Shown here: positions 45,997-58,012 of the stretch, piece by piece | Position numbering within the stretch: position 1 is the stretch's first letter | Layout: each line of letters begins with the position of its first letter | The notes under the pieces: generated by a model | Told to the model about the DNA's origin: nothing | Seen by the model: only the letters and a program-made list of their open reading frames with translations | Database searches by the model: none | Source of the DNA: Irpex lacteus | Taxonomy: Eukaryota > Basidiomycota > Agaricomycetes > Polyporales > Irpicaceae | Assembly: GCA_001986395.2 (NCBI GenBank) | Contig: MQVO02000006.1 | Span: 1 to 64,000, forward strand | DNA: 64,000 nt | Direction of reading: 5' to 3' | Made by a program: the position numbers and the translations under genes

Positions 45997-48032
45997 GGTT
46001 TTTGGGCTTGAGGTTGTATCAATCAATGTACTAACTTATTCGTTGTAACAATATATTTAGCTGCTAAAGAACGCGAGAAAGCTCAGAAGTTGGCTCAGCA
46101 GAAGAAGGCCGCGGAGGCCAGCTCAAGATTGCCTTCCGGAACTCCCAAGAAAAGTGGTTCGAAGAAGACCGGGACAGCCACACCTGTTAAATCCACGGAC
46201 GCGAGGGCACTGGACCTTTCAGGTTTGAATATTGGTACGCAAGAGGAAGCACCAGTCATGGATGAGCCTCCACCGAAGATGACAATTGCGCGCGAGAAGG
46301 TGCTGGAAGAAGCTACCAAGGCTCTCGAGAAGGACCAGAAGAAGAGTGTAAGCCTTGTTGTGATCGGCAAGTGTTCTCTCCTCGGCAAAGACAAAATCCG
46401 TCTGACCTGAACAACAGGACATGTGGATGCCGGAAAATCAACTTTGATGGGTAGATTGTTGTACGAGCTAGGGAAAATTGACGAGAAGAAGCGTATTGCC
46501 AACGAGAGAGCTAGTGGCAAGATCGGCAAGAGTAGCTTCAGCTGGGCCTGGGAATTTGACGGCACTACTGAAGAAAGAGAACGGTTGGTTCTCATCGATT
46601 CTTCAAGCTGATATCATGTTGACTTGTTTGCAGTGGTATAACGATGGACGTCGCTCTGCAGACTATGACCACACCAAACCGACAAATCACCATCTTGGAC
46701 GCACCCGGACACAGAGATTTCATACCTAACATGATCTCTGGTGCTTCGCAAGCCGATTGCGCTCTCCTCGTCGTAGACTCAGCGGTCGGTGAATTCGAAG
46801 CTGGATTCGAGCGCGGGGGGCAGACTCGGGAGCATCTCCTACTCGTTAGAAGCCTTGGCGTCTCCCAAGTGGTTGTGGCGGTCAACAAATTGGACCAGGT
46901 TAGTTTGATACACATATCTCAAGAGTCGCGGGCATTGAGATCGCTATCTGTAGGTTAATTGGAGTCGGGACCGCTACGAAGAGATATGCGACCTCCTTAA
47001 ACCTTTCTTGGTTCAATCAGGATTCCATCCGTCTAAAACAAGTTTTGTGCCTGTGGGAGCAATGGCGGGTATTAACCTCGCCCAGCGAGATCAAGCAGAG
47101 GCGGCGCAGCTACGGGAGTGGTACGAAGGCCTAACATTAGTGGAGCAACTAGGTTCGGTGCAATATTCCTATGTATCGAACACTCTCAACTCAAGTTTTG
47201 CAGATCTTCTTCAGCCACCCTCCAGAGATCTGACTGCACCTCTTCGCTTCCCAATATCAAACGTCTACAAGAGTCAATCGTCAGGAACGGCTGTCACCGG
47301 TCGTATATGCAGCGGAATCCTGCAAGTTGGAGAGAAGTTGCGGGTTCTCCCTGGTGATGAAACCGCTATAATCAAATGTACGTAGCTATCGTTTCAAACC
47401 CGAGGTTTTACTGACAGCCTTCGATAGCTATACAAGCCGAAACAGAGAGTCTGCAATGGGCGGCCGCGGGCTCCAACGTTACGCTGTATCTAACAGCGAT
47501 AGACCCTGTGCATCTCAACATAGGGAGCGTTTTATGTCCAACAAACGACGTCATCCCGCTTGCTACCGTATTCACCGCAAGGGTGATTATATTTGACATC
47601 CAGGTGCCCATTACTGCAGGTGCCTCTGTGAGTGGTCCGAAGTGTGCTGCTTGAAATGTTTGAACTGAATAATATGCTTAGGTTGAATTGTTCCACCATT
47701 CTCGTGACGTCCCTGCGAGTATATCCAAGTTGATAGCTTTGCTAGACCGCTCAACAGGGGCAGTCACCCGGAAGAATCCCAGGTAAGTAACAACCCGCTC
47801 TACACTTGACTCTGGTTGACCCTTCTGTAGGGTGTTGACAAAAAGCGTGTCTGCGGAGGTGCAGATCACCCTGCGTAGCCCGAACTACTCTGGCCCTTCG
47901 GCTCGGCCTCAACCAATCCCTCTAGAACGATTTGCTACTAACAAGGAAATGGGTCGAATCCTGATAAGGCGTGGAGGAGAAACTATTGCCGCTGGTGAGA
48001 ACATATCTTCGCCAACCAAATGTATCCGCTAA
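43420..48032 (+). CDS. HBS1: HBS1 ribosome-rescue GTPase (long product of a dual HBS1/SKI7 gene)
   Basis: Translational GTPase that with Dom34/Pelota splits stalled ribosomes (no-go and non-stop decay). The first four exons (43420-43459, 43512-43577, 43628-43765, 43815-43853) encode the HBS1 N-terminal domain: [20 protein letters not shown] and [19 protein letters not shown]. The GTPase exons begin at 46061 with [21 protein letters not shown]1 GHVDAGKS, G3 DAPGHRDF and G4 NKLDQ. Then come EF1A-like domains 2 and 3, ending near SPTKCIR at 48032. Exon 4 ends with one base of a codon, and 46061 supplies the other two. Joining 43853 to 46061 therefore gives a standard Hbs1, skipping the cassette. 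Joining through 45988/45989 would give a very long form. One intron, 46367-46417, is GC..AG. Confidence 0.9.
44683..44868 (+). repeat. 93-bp tandem duplication inside the SKI7-like exon
   Basis: Two adjacent 93-bp units (44683-44775 and 44776-44868), about 90% identical by eye and in frame. Each encodes [12 protein letters not shown] followed by NEP and PKSKLSALA. It is a recent in-frame duplication in a disordered linker. Confidence 0.9.
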
Positions 48033-48209
48033 CGCGGCTATGAAGGGGTCGTTTTGGATATTCTCCCGAATAATTCGTGAACTGGTGATGAATGTAAGAA
48101 CATTCGGAAGACTGTACAATAAAAGTGCTGTAAAATCGAACTACTAAGACAGGGTGTATACGTAGAATAGCGAGCAACTATATGCATGTAAGTAGATGAT
48201 AATTTACGA

Positions 48210-51200
48210 TTAAAAGGCCTGTTCCATTCTAGAAAACGATTCTGCTAATAAACCTATGTCAACGTCATCGACATCCCCAACCTGCACTACTTTACGTCCC
48301 GTCTTAGGCTTTCTCCCACCCCCGGCACTGCCCCTGTATGTCTTGCCCGTCTCTTTCTTTGCCAACGCTTTGATCTCATTGAAGTCATTCGTCGCTTGGG
48401 CGCGCAGCCATGCCGCACTTCTGGCCCGATGCACCAAGCAATCAGGAATCTGGTAACCTGAAACCGGCTTCGACTTGTCGTTGGTATCGACCATACGCAA
48501 GCCCTCCGATAGTAAGGAGCCACCACTCGTCTTGGCAAGAATCTTCGTGATGTCGAGACTCTCTCCTGGAGGAATAGGAGTGGGTTGAGAGGGTGTCACA
48601 CATGGCATATCGACCTCCTTCCGAAGGACACTGTCGATATCTACAGCAGAGAAAAAGGCGACACCCTGTGGCAGGTCATCCATGCCCAGCTTGTATGCGA
48701 AGAGACACCTCGTCCAAAGGTTCGCTATCTGCAACGCCAGTGCTGCGCGATATTTATCCTCCTCTTTGACGAGGTATCGGAGTTCGTCGTGCACTGAGAT
48801 GAGGTACCGGGCTTGGATATTATACTTCGATGTAAGATGCTCCATGGCGGCGATGAGCAGATGCAAGTAGTCTACTCCAGATGACTGAACCACCCAGTTA
48901 ATCCGCGACGTCATGTAGTCGGAGCCAAACTTCTCCGGCAGGTACTCTTTGGATAGCGCATACGTGATTCCACACCCCAGGGCAGGGGTTTGCGGCTTGT
49001 CGGATAGGGCAATCTCTTCGAGTTTGTTGAAGACGAAACTCTCAGTACCACCAAACCAGAACTTTCGGTTGAAGATATCGGCGCGGTGCGTGTTCTTGCC
49101 CTTCGTGGACGCGTACAGGTTCTCTGCAAGCTTCTGAGCCTCTTCTGGCAACATGCTTGGGTTCGACTGGAGAAGGAGCAGGACGGCATGACGCATACCG
49201 GCGCCGTAGATACGGGAGTAGTTGAAAACCTTCGCTTGGTCGCGCGATATACCAAGAATGTTCGCGGTTTTTGAATGGAGATCTGTTCCTGCGGCCTTGG
49301 TTCCCTCCAAAGTCATCCAGCCAATGGCGGTAGCTCCATGAAGACCAAACTGCGCGTCACCCATAGCGCTAGAGATCCACAACTCCTCTGAATCGACGTC
49401 CGCACCGACAATCGCATACCCTTCCGGCGCGCGTACCATGGCCTTCAACTCAGATCCTACGCGGTTCTTCTTCGCGTTACTTGCTGTGAGCCACGTCTTC
49501 TCAATGGCACGACGAGTTACAGTGCCCATTGTGATGACCTGAGGGATAATGATGCCCCATTTACGAGACGGATCGCGAGGAATATCGATGCCCAAGTTGC
49601 GTTGCGTCTGTTGCCAAAGTACCATCTGCTTCGTGACCCTATCACGAGCGCTGATCCAGTAGCTGCACTGAGCGTTCATGTCCAAGGCATCCTTAACTTC
49701 GTTACCGGGACCAGTCAGGGTGCCGTCCTGGGCGAACTTGACGAATGACTTTCCGAGTGGACTACCAACGTTTGCTTTCTCACCGTCCTTGTGAGGAAGT
49801 TTATAGTATATGAAGCAACCATTCTTGACATCGTCCCGAAGAACAGCATCTGCGTCGTCGAAGAACGACAGAGGAGTAGCTCTAGTCTGGAATTCGGCTT
49901 CGAAGGGGACACGGAATGTCCAGCCGTGCTGGCGTGAGTGGAACAAAGGCCATCCTTGCCACGAGAGACGGAGAAGCAGAGGGGCGATACGGTTGCGAAC
50001 CGTGACGTCTACAGTGCCACGAGGCTTGTCCTTCTGCGGTTTGGTCAGCTCCCAAAACCACTTAGGCCAGAGCACAGGGGGTGGCTTTTCAGCAGTCGGC
50101 TGCTTCTCCCGCGGGTCGCCAGTGGGAACGGAAGACGGGGGCGTAACGGCTTTCCAGTCAAGATGGCTTAGCCAAGCATCTTGCTCTACGGAAACGGGAT
50201 CGGTGGCCAAGGCTTCATCGGCCAATGACGTCAGGCGAGACTCGAGAGCCGGTGTGACACGCCCCGCTACGATATCCTCCACAATATCGAGTTCTGTCGC
50301 CTGCAGCTTTCCACTCTTGAGAGCTGGAACACCATGGGTTGCCGAGAGAACTGTTTGAGTCTTTGTTTTAGCTGTGGGCAATCTCTTGACTTGTCCGTTC
50401 TCGATGTAATGCCACCTTTCCTGACTAGTATATAGGAGCGGGTGACCGTCATAGGACAGCTTCAGCAGATACGGTAGAACTCGGTTTACTGCCGGCTTCC
50501 CAAGCGGGCCTGATACGATGAACTCCTTATACCAAGCAGGAATCGTCTTCTTGGCGGTAGTCACTATCTCGCCCTCAGGAGTTGTAGTCTAATGGAGGGA
50601 ATTAGAACGCATTGACGATACTCGGAGAGTTCACGAACCTTTTCTGTACCGATGCCCCGAGACTTGCCCGCAACCTTCGGTGTCCAGTCCAACTGGCTAA
50701 GCCAGACATCACCGCGCCATGATTCATCAGCCGCCATATCCTTCGCTCGATAAGCAAGCTCGATGAGACGAAGCCTGACTTTGTCATTCAACTCCTGGTA
50801 CGTTCTCTCCGCGGTCTCGATATACTTCTCCCATTCCTCGTTCACAGTCAAGAAGCTCGATCCCATAGTAAGGATGCCCGCGAAAGATACTGGACTCGGG
50901 CAGGCTGTCAGGAAGGCAGGAAGGACCTTGCGGAACACAGCGTGCGTAACGGAGACGTCGAGAGAGCAGTAGCCGAGATAATCCTGCACGTTATCGAATA
51001 TCTCTTGGCGAGAATGCGTTAGGAAGTCGTTGCGAATTTCCTTGTCCATCTCGATACCACAATGGAGCTTCGCTACATCTGCTAAAGAGTTCGCGGAGGT
51101 GATGTCTTCCCAGCGCTTCGAAGACGCTTCAGCTTCGTCCGTAGGGTCTGCCAGGAGTTGTGGTAAGCTTTCTTCTATATCCTGCCGAAGACGTCGAATT

Positions 51201-52292
51201 TCCTCTTTCTTCGTCACGTCCGAGGCATCTTCACCGTGCAGCCCAGACAGCATTCCTGTAACAACGTCCGCGGCTTCTTGTCTCAGGAGTGCTTCCTCTT
51301 CCTTTTCCTTCTTCCTCTTCATCCAAGCGGCGCGTTGGTTAGAAGAAATACCGTTAACCGCAACATGCAGGGCCATGGTATCGATGAACCGAGACTTGGT
51401 TCCCTGGAGGTCGTACTCTTCTAAGATTCGCGCCCGGTCATAGGAAACGTTGTGACCAACGACAACGCGGGGCACGTCTCGAGAACCAAAGGGAACAAGT
51501 TGCTGTGTCTCGGAAGTCTCACCAAGCAGCCAGGGTGAGAGCCACGAATACCATGCGTTCTTTGTAGCAGCACACGCCATGATCGCGTACGGGCTCTCCG
51601 CCGGCAATGTTTCGACGTCAAAGACGAGCATGTCTTCCAGTGAACCATCGTGCTCGGGATATTCCACGGGTATACAGTAGCTGGAGCCATCGTCTGCGTG
51701 GAGATACTTAGTCCAGCCTGACTGTATGTTCCAATGATCAGGCCTTGGTGGGAGGTCTGTGGTAGAGAACTCCTTTGCGAGAGACAGCCACGGCTGTGCG
51801 GCTTCTGAACCAATCTTGTAGAAATGCTCGTCCAGGGTCTGCCCCTGCAAAGGAGGGAGCGTGAATTCGGTGTCTGGCAAAACTGACCCCTGACTGGGAT
51901 CGAGTCCGTGCTTCGAGAGGTGCTCGCGTGCAATTTGTACGAATGCTTTGTCGGGTGGTGGGAACGAGACATTCCGGAAGATCTGCTCATGAAGTCTGCG
52001 AGACAGGAGCTGTACGCCGACTTCGTTCCTCTTAACTGTAGGACATCGTATTAGACGACGACTGTAACAGGAGAACTTGACGATACGTACTCCGCTTCGG
52101 TGGTTCTCGAATTGGTATCTCCTGCTCCTCTTGACCTTCGTGAACGGATAGTTTCGGTGGGCGATTGATGACCTTGTTGCGTGAGATTGGGAGTGGTCGT
52201 CGTAGCTGTTTTTGCTGGAGGGACTCGATAGGACTAGTTGTATGAAGACATCGTGAAGAGCGGCGAAGTTGGGTGTTAACTTTGAGGAACAT
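48210..52292 (-). CDS. MIP1: Mitochondrial DNA polymerase gamma
   Basis: Family A replicative polymerase of mitochondria with 3'-5' proofreading. The ATG at 52292 opens an import presequence (MFLKVNTQLRRSSRCLHTTS). Exonuclease motifs: I VFDVETLP (about 51630), II VVGHNVSYDRAR (about 51440), III YCSLDVSVTHAVF (about 50960). Polymerase motifs: A VGADVDSEELWISSAMGDA (about 49400), B RDQAKVFNYSRIYGAG (about 49230), C SVHDELRYLV (about 48800). Only two introns, near 52090-52040 and 50640-50570, unlike its intron-rich neighbours. About 1,300 residues with a lysine-rich C-terminal extension, as in other fungi. Stop at 48210. All catalytic aspartates and the motif B lysine and tyrosine are present, so it should be active. 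Two in-frame non-ATG codons upstream of 52292 were ignored. Confidence 0.95.
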
Positions 52293-52625
52293 GCGCCGCT
52301 TCCTGGCATTCGAGCGTGCTGTGGCCAAATTATTGAGCTCGACGCTCTCCTAGAAATAACCTAGGATAGATAGAGGAGACGTAGACGTTCGTCGTAGTAG
52401 ACGTCCAGCAAAGCGTTACCCTTACGGCAACTTCTCTAGATTGGCGGAGCGCCCATGCATGATCACGTCTGCGGAGGCTGCTTCCAGCTTGCTCTGCACG
52501 GCCTCTTGCTCTTCCAACGTCTGACTCGCAGCTTGCATATATATGCAGCTCTAGCGTCGAATACAACCTCTTATATCCTTGGGCCTCACTGGACCCTTCA
52601 ATCCCGCTCTTTACCTATAACCAGC
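52293..52625. other. Divergent promoter of MIP1 and the nucleoside transporter
   Basis: About 330 bases between two diverging starts. It holds a perfect 14-bp palindrome TGCATATATATGCA at 52534-52547 that can serve as a TATA element in either direction. No gene is seen. Confidence 0.5.
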
Positions 52626-54250
52626 ATGTCGCTTCAGCATCGGCCAACGACTGGCGACGCAGGCTACGAACCTATCTCTCAGGAGGAGGCGGGCATTAAC
52701 GAATCTGAAACACCAGTCCTACACTTAGAGGAAGATGAAGCACTCGCAGAAGAGTTTATCACGCAAGAGCACGCTGCTGAGCACGACAGGCGGATATATT
52801 GGATACATGTAGTATTAGGCTGCGCTATATTATTGCCATGGAACGGTAAGTTCAACTTAGTGTTCTCAACTCGCACGAGCTTAATAGCCTCTTCTTTGTG
52901 CACTTCTGAAAGCCTTGATTACTGCAACTCCTTACTTCCTCTCAAGGCTGGAAGGGTCATCACTCAAAGGCACTTTTAGCTCCTACCTGTCGACCACGTT
53001 CACGGTGGCGAACTTTGGCTTCCTCGCACACGCGACAAGTACTTCGAATCAGGTCTGTTGTACACTGCATTACACGCAGGAGTGAATGCGTACTGATCTT
53101 AGTCTACCAGGCAACCAGCTCTAGACGAATATTACTGGCCATATCATGGCTAGGTCTGCTTACGTTCGCACTTACCGTCAGCACGTATATTCACGCGCCC
53201 GCTGAATTATTCTTCGCGTTCGTCCTCGGCAACGGCATCGCACAGGCAGCAGCAGGATCCTATCTTCAGACCGCGGTCATTGCGGTTGCCTCCTTGTGCG
53301 GCCCGACTGCTATCCAGGCAGTCATGACGGGGCAGGCCGCTATAGCTATCGCTGTTAGTGGCGTGGAAGTACTCAGTGCCGCTGGCTCTATCAGTACCAG
53401 CGATGTAGGGGAGATGGTCGTGAGAAGCGGGGCGGAAGAGAAGTCGGCATTCGTCTTCTTCGCGTTGTCCACGGTGTTCCTCGTATTCAGCGCTGGTGCA
53501 CAAGTTATGCTTACGCGGCTTCCTATCTACAAGACACTGATGCAACAATTCCACGTAACCGCCGAGCACGCTTTGGCCAGCTCGCAAGAGATTACACACC
53601 ATGTTGAATCCAAGCGTCATCAACTCGTCCGTGTTGGGAAAGCGAACATCATCTACAACCTTGCTGTTGCGTATGTGTTCGTAGTGACTCTGGTTCGTGT
53701 TAGTTTTCTTGTCAGTGCCGTGCCGCTCACTTTTACTTTGCAGTCTGTGTTCCCTCCTATCACCATCTCAATTCTTCCAACGAATCCAGCCACACATCCC
53801 TTGCTCTTCAGTGCGATCCACTTCTTCATCTTCAACATTGGCGACTTCCTAGGACGGTACATCTGCTCTTTCCCGCGCCTCGTAGTCTGGTCCGCCAAGC
53901 GCCTCTTGACCCTCTCCCTCGCTCGCACTCTCTTCATCCCGCTGTTCCTCATGTGCAATATACAACGCTCGACTTCGTCACCGGCAGTCGCTAGCGCTGT
54001 AATCAGCTCAGACGTGCTCTACATGCTTATCCTCCTGGCGTTCGGTCTGAGCAATGGCTACGTATCCAGTCTCTGCATGATGTCCGCCCCGTCGGTTGAG
54101 CACAATCCGCGGTTGAAAGGGCGGATCGAGGATGTCGATGTCGCCGCCACTGTGGCGAGCTTCTGTCTTGTTGGTGGATTGGCTATAGGTGGATTCGCCA
54201 GTTTTGGCGTACGTGCGGCGGTGTGCAATTGTAATCCGTTCCAGGGGTGA
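52626..54250 (+). CDS. Equilibrative nucleoside transporter (ENT/SLC29 family)
   Basis: Multi-pass membrane protein that moves nucleosides; the yeast relative Fun26 works in the vacuole. The acidic N-terminal tail MSLQHRPTTGDAGYEPISQ contains an ExxxLL-like sorting stretch. Helix 1 ends in the ENT signature ILLPWNALITATPYF, joined across an intron. Later marks are FVLGNGIAQAAAGSYLQTAV, AVSGVEVLSAAGS, PTNPATHPLLFSAIHFFIFN, IGDFLGRY and GLSNGYVSSLCMM. About 500 residues and 10-11 predicted helices. Four introns; the joined frame is open to 54250. Location (plasma membrane or vacuole) is not decided by the sequence. Confidence 0.9.
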
Positions 54251-54487
54251 GGGGGTTATGTGATGACAGACATTTAGACAATAATGGCTACTATTACATA
54301 TGCGTTCTTGGGATAATGTGTATATACCCAGAATCTTTGGTTAATTCTGTGTACTCGATATCGATAACTTGCTTCAGACTCATCCTACACGCGCTTCAGA
54401 ATAAACAGAAACTATATCAACAACATCCACCCTATCTTTTCCATCCCCACCATACATGCCCGATGGTACGCGAACTTCGTACATTGG

Positions 54488-55851
54488 CTAGTATTGGTAA
54501 GGGTTCCTCGCGAGGCTTTCTGCTCGCAACATCTTTGCAAGCCGGTCAACGGTTTTCTTGCTAACGTCGCGCCATTTTATGCCGGGTCTCAACCGATCCA
54601 GCGTAGTCACCTCAATCCTATCTCCTGCCCACTTGCCACGCCAGACTGGATCAGATTCGATCCTATAGGCGATTGAAGTCTCCCGCGGAGAAGAGGACCA
54701 CATAATTTGCGAGAGCAGTGCCTGAGAAAGATCCATCTTATCGTCATTAGTGTATGCGCCGCGCCCGTAGCGGCTGTTATCCCTCTTCGGTATCGCGTCT
54801 GCCCGTACATACTGGCCCTTGGAGATGTTACAGAGTACTTGCTCGTGCGGCTTTGGGGTCTCTGGTTGGAGCAACTCCCGGAAGGCTTTCGAATCGTAGC
54901 GTCTCCTTGAATCCCAAAGGGAATCGTCGCCTTTGGGGGAGGCGTAATACCACCTGATGCGTCGATATGGGGCCTTGCGCTCTTCTAGGTCGTCAACTTG
55001 GGTGATATGGCTTTCCATGCTCCACGAATCAGCGTCAGAGCCATCGTCTTCGTCCTCATATCCGGACGAGACTCCATCCTCAGACCCGGACGAATCGCCA
55101 TCCTCAGACCCGGACGAGTCTCTATCCACGTGGTTGTTGTTAGCTTGTTGAAGAGGGTCGTCGAGCTCGTCAGGATCGCCTCGATCCGGTCCTACTTCGA
55201 TTTCCAGCCGCTCCATCCACTCAGCTTGTTCCTCCCAGACGGCTGTTACGCTCTTAGGCAAGTCGTCGACTTTTGTGCTCTTGCCAAGGCAGATAATTTG
55301 GTCGCCGGCCCAGTTACCGTATTGGAGCCGGTGCAGCTCGTCGAGTCGCTGCCAGCTAACAGCGAAAAGTCTCCCATCGACGAGTGCCAGGCTGGCCGCG
55401 TCAAGTATAGCATCGACGTGTCGATATATCTCCAGTAAGATCTCGTTCGGAAGTTGCAGAAGAGTCGACTTCGGACTCGAGGAGCGATGTGCGAGCTCAG
55501 GGTACTTCTCCCTAAATGACGAGTCAGCCGGTACAGTACATTTGACGCTTTCTTCTTACTTACATGAGATTTTGCGTTCGGGTGCGCATCGGGTACGGAA
55601 CAATCAATTCATTGAGCGAGACAGGCAAATTTGAGTCCCAAAAGAACTCGTGCATAGGATACACGGACTCTTTCATGAGACGCTTGTTGAGATTGGCCCT
55701 ACAAGCATGCTTGATCAGAGATAGTGCCTGGTGGGGCATACAGTGTTTCTTACATCAACCATCTTCGCCCCCCTCCCATTGTTTGCGTTCGCTTTCGTGT
55801 TTGGTGGTTATTCTTCAACCAGTTCGGTTCGGCCTGGAGAGGTTGATCCAT
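54488..55851 (-). CDS. F-box-like protein of a tandem paralogous pair, copy A
   Basis: Unnamed family. Three exons: exon 1 starts MDQPLQAEPNWLKNNHQ (ATG at 55851) and ends at a GTAAGA donor in phase 2. Exon 2 reads NLPVSLNELIVPYPMRTRTQ. Exon 3 begins MEKYPELAHRSSS. An F-box-like helix pair follows in exon 3: LLQLPNEILLEIYRHVDAIL, then ASLALVDGRLFAVSW. Next are NWAGDQIICLGK, a serine/acidic low-complexity stretch, the block VLCNISKGQYVRADAIP, ALLSQIMWSSS, WRGKWAGDRIEV and IKWRDVSKKTVDRLA. About 400 residues. An F-box would suggest a substrate adaptor of an SCF ubiquitin ligase; this is inference from the start of exon 3 only. Copy B lies upstream on the same strand with the same intron phases. 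Confidence 0.7.
55074..55121. repeat. Two 24-bp units coding acidic serine repeats
   Basis: Units at 55074-55097 and 55098-55121 differ at two bases and encode SSGSEDGD-type repeats in copy A. A likely length-variable site. Confidence 0.8.
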
Positions 55852-56380
55852 GATTAATGGTCAGTATTCAAGTGGGCCGGGGGTCAGCATCGATTTCACT
55901 TACCGATATGTAGAATGATTGATATTTATGCGAGTTTCCGATATTTAAGTATAAAAACTTGATATCACTAGTACTGGCCACAATAGCGTTCGAACTTCGA
56001 ACCTGAGTTGAAGTCGGCCCTATTTATAGCTTCACGCACTTCAGACGCCCATATTTGGACACGTGATCGCGACGGTCATATGGTCGTATAGCCGCCCGTG
56101 GCCGGTGAGCCAACTTAGGCCGCCGTGCTGAGTGGGCTGGCCACATCCCTTCGAGATCAATCCATAAGTTCTGAGTTCGGTCGAGTGGTTATTCAAGATG
56201 GCGTAAACTAAGAGCTCGATGAGCCGCTATTTCGGAATTAACAGATGGCTTGCGAAAATATTGAAGATGCTAGTAGCAGGTAGAGAAAGCGCAAGTAAGT
56301 AGTAAGCACTGCGAAGTAAATTGATAGCAGAGTAAGTACGTGTAGTAACGGTAGAAATCAAGGTGCTTACAAAGAATTGG
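55852..56380. other. Intergenic between the F-box-like paralogues
   Basis: About 530 bases. It holds the copy A promoter and the copy B 3' end. No gene or RNA structure seen. Confidence 0.4.
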
Positions 56381-57672
56381 CTAGCGTGGTCTCTTTGCTC
56401 TCAGAGTTTCCGCTAATAGGGCCACGACCTCTTCGCTGACGTCCCGCCAATGTATGTAACTCCTAATTGTATCCATAGTTACTACCTCAAACCTATCTCC
56501 AGCCCACTTCCCTCGGAAAAGCGGGTCATTTCCACTGGAGTAGCGCAACATTGTCGGCTGCGTGGACCAACAAATCTGCGAAAGCAGCGCTTGATTGAGC
56601 GTAACTCGACGGCGCCAATAGAAAGGCGGAGGAGCGTCGTCGCTGGATCCGTCAGGTATGGCGGCCGCACGTACAAATTCGCCTTTGGATATATTGCAGA
56701 GAATAAGTTCATCCGGATTTGGATAACGCGGGACGAGAAGAGATCTGAATGCGGCATAGTGAGATCTGTCCATGGTTTTGGACCACGGCACGAGAATGTC
56801 CATCAATTCTAAAACGAGCTTGGGCTCAAACCACTTTGTGGATGCAGCGTAGCGTCTGCAGACAAGCGAGAACACGCTGTTGCGAGAACGTCCGTCAGCC
56901 TCGTCATCTTCGTCGCTACTTCCTGAGGTATCTTCATCGCCACTGCTCCCTGATGTGGTATCTCCATCGTCTTCATCATCACTCGCGCCTTCTTCAACGT
57001 CTTCTTCAGCAATAGTCCGAGTCGTACTATCATTATCATTGTCGCCGTTACTCTCGCTCCCGTCGTCCGACTTTTTGCGCGGTCTCTTCATCCGCTTGAC
57101 CTCCTGCTCCATTGTCGTCTTGAGATGTTCAGGAAAGTCGTCAATTTCTGTGAGCTCCCCCAGCAACAGGACACGTTCTCCTGCCCATCTAGCATACCAC
57201 CGCTTGTAGAGCTGGTCCAGACGATATAGGCCTATCTCGAATAGTTTTCCATCCGACAGAGCGAGACAGACTGCATCTCCTAGCCAATCTATGTGGTGGA
57301 ATACCAAGAAAAGGATATCGTCCGGGAGGTGAAGGAGTTGTGCATCCTCGTTTGACGAGCAAGAGTCGGCGATCCAAGGGTGTTCTGCGCTGGAAAACAT
57401 GTCAGACGGAGCACCATGCGGTTGCTGCTATACCTCCAGTCACTTACATGATTGAACTCGCGTATGACTTTACAGGCAAAGGGATAGTGAAGTTACTGAG
57501 CAATATGGGTGATGTGTTGTCGAAAAAGAACTTGTGGAATACATTGTCGGAATCTATCCTGCAACGTGCATCCAAGTTGACCCTGAATCATTGTGACGAT
57601 TTATATCAGCACGAAGAGCCGCTAAACGCCACAATACATCTTCACTTACAACGTCCAATCTTGCTGGGCCAT
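56381..57672 (-). CDS. F-box-like protein of a tandem paralogous pair, copy B
   Basis: Paralogue of the gene at 54488-55851. Exon 1 is tiny: MAQQDWT (ATG at 57672, GTAAGT donor in phase 2). Exon 2 gives VNLDARCRIDSDNVFHKFFF; exon 3 starts AEHPWIADSCSSNEDAQ. The F-box-like block LLHLPDDILFLVFHHIDWLG and LALSDGKLFEIGLYRL come first. RWAGERVLLLGE, an acidic insertion (EEDVEEGASDDEDDGD), ILCNISKGEFVRAAAIP, ALLSQICWSTQP, FRGKWAGDRFEV and IHWRDVSEEVVALLAETL follow. About 380 residues. Identity with copy A is confined to the blocks; the acidic inserts differ, so the duplication is not recent. Function unknown. Confidence 0.7.
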
Positions 57673-58012
57673 GACACCTATTTGTGTTGCCAGTGGGACG
57701 TAGATGCACACCGCGAGAATGGCACGTATTCGACTAGGCCACCGTGACGGTATTGAGGTCAGGGAAAAAGTCCGACAATATTGGAAATGAATATCTTTGT
57801 CGTCGGGACCCCAGACCACTCCCGTGCGCTTACTGTCAGACCGCCGATCGCGACTCGGGCGTGCCAGAAAGTATATTTGTTGCATAGCTCGGATTTTTCC
57901 GATCATCTTCCCTGCGTCGACGTCTACTTCAATCATTCCTATGTAAGTATCTTGGCTGGGCAGGAGCGGATGCATTTATTCACAGATGGATTTATTCACA
58001 TTTACGGTATGC
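57673..58012. other. Intergenic between F-box-like copy B and the MDR reductase
   Basis: 340 bases holding the copy B promoter and the reductase 3' end. Open frames here have no domain. Confidence 0.4.

Noticed and set aside
45989..46060. Constitutive 71-nt intron joining the cassette exon to the GTPase exons
   Set aside because: The donor GTTCAT is poor and would give an unusually long Hbs1. It was kept only as a minor possibility next to cassette skipping.
52534..52547. 14-bp AT palindrome as a replication origin or transposon end
   Set aside because: It is a single short TATA-like palindrome in a divergent promoter, with no target-site duplication or partner repeat.
55741..55851. Frame shift in F-box-like copy A exon 1
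   Set aside because: A first reading with five C in the run at 55768-55773 seemed to break the frame. The run has six C, and the exon is open from 55851 to its GTAAGA donor.
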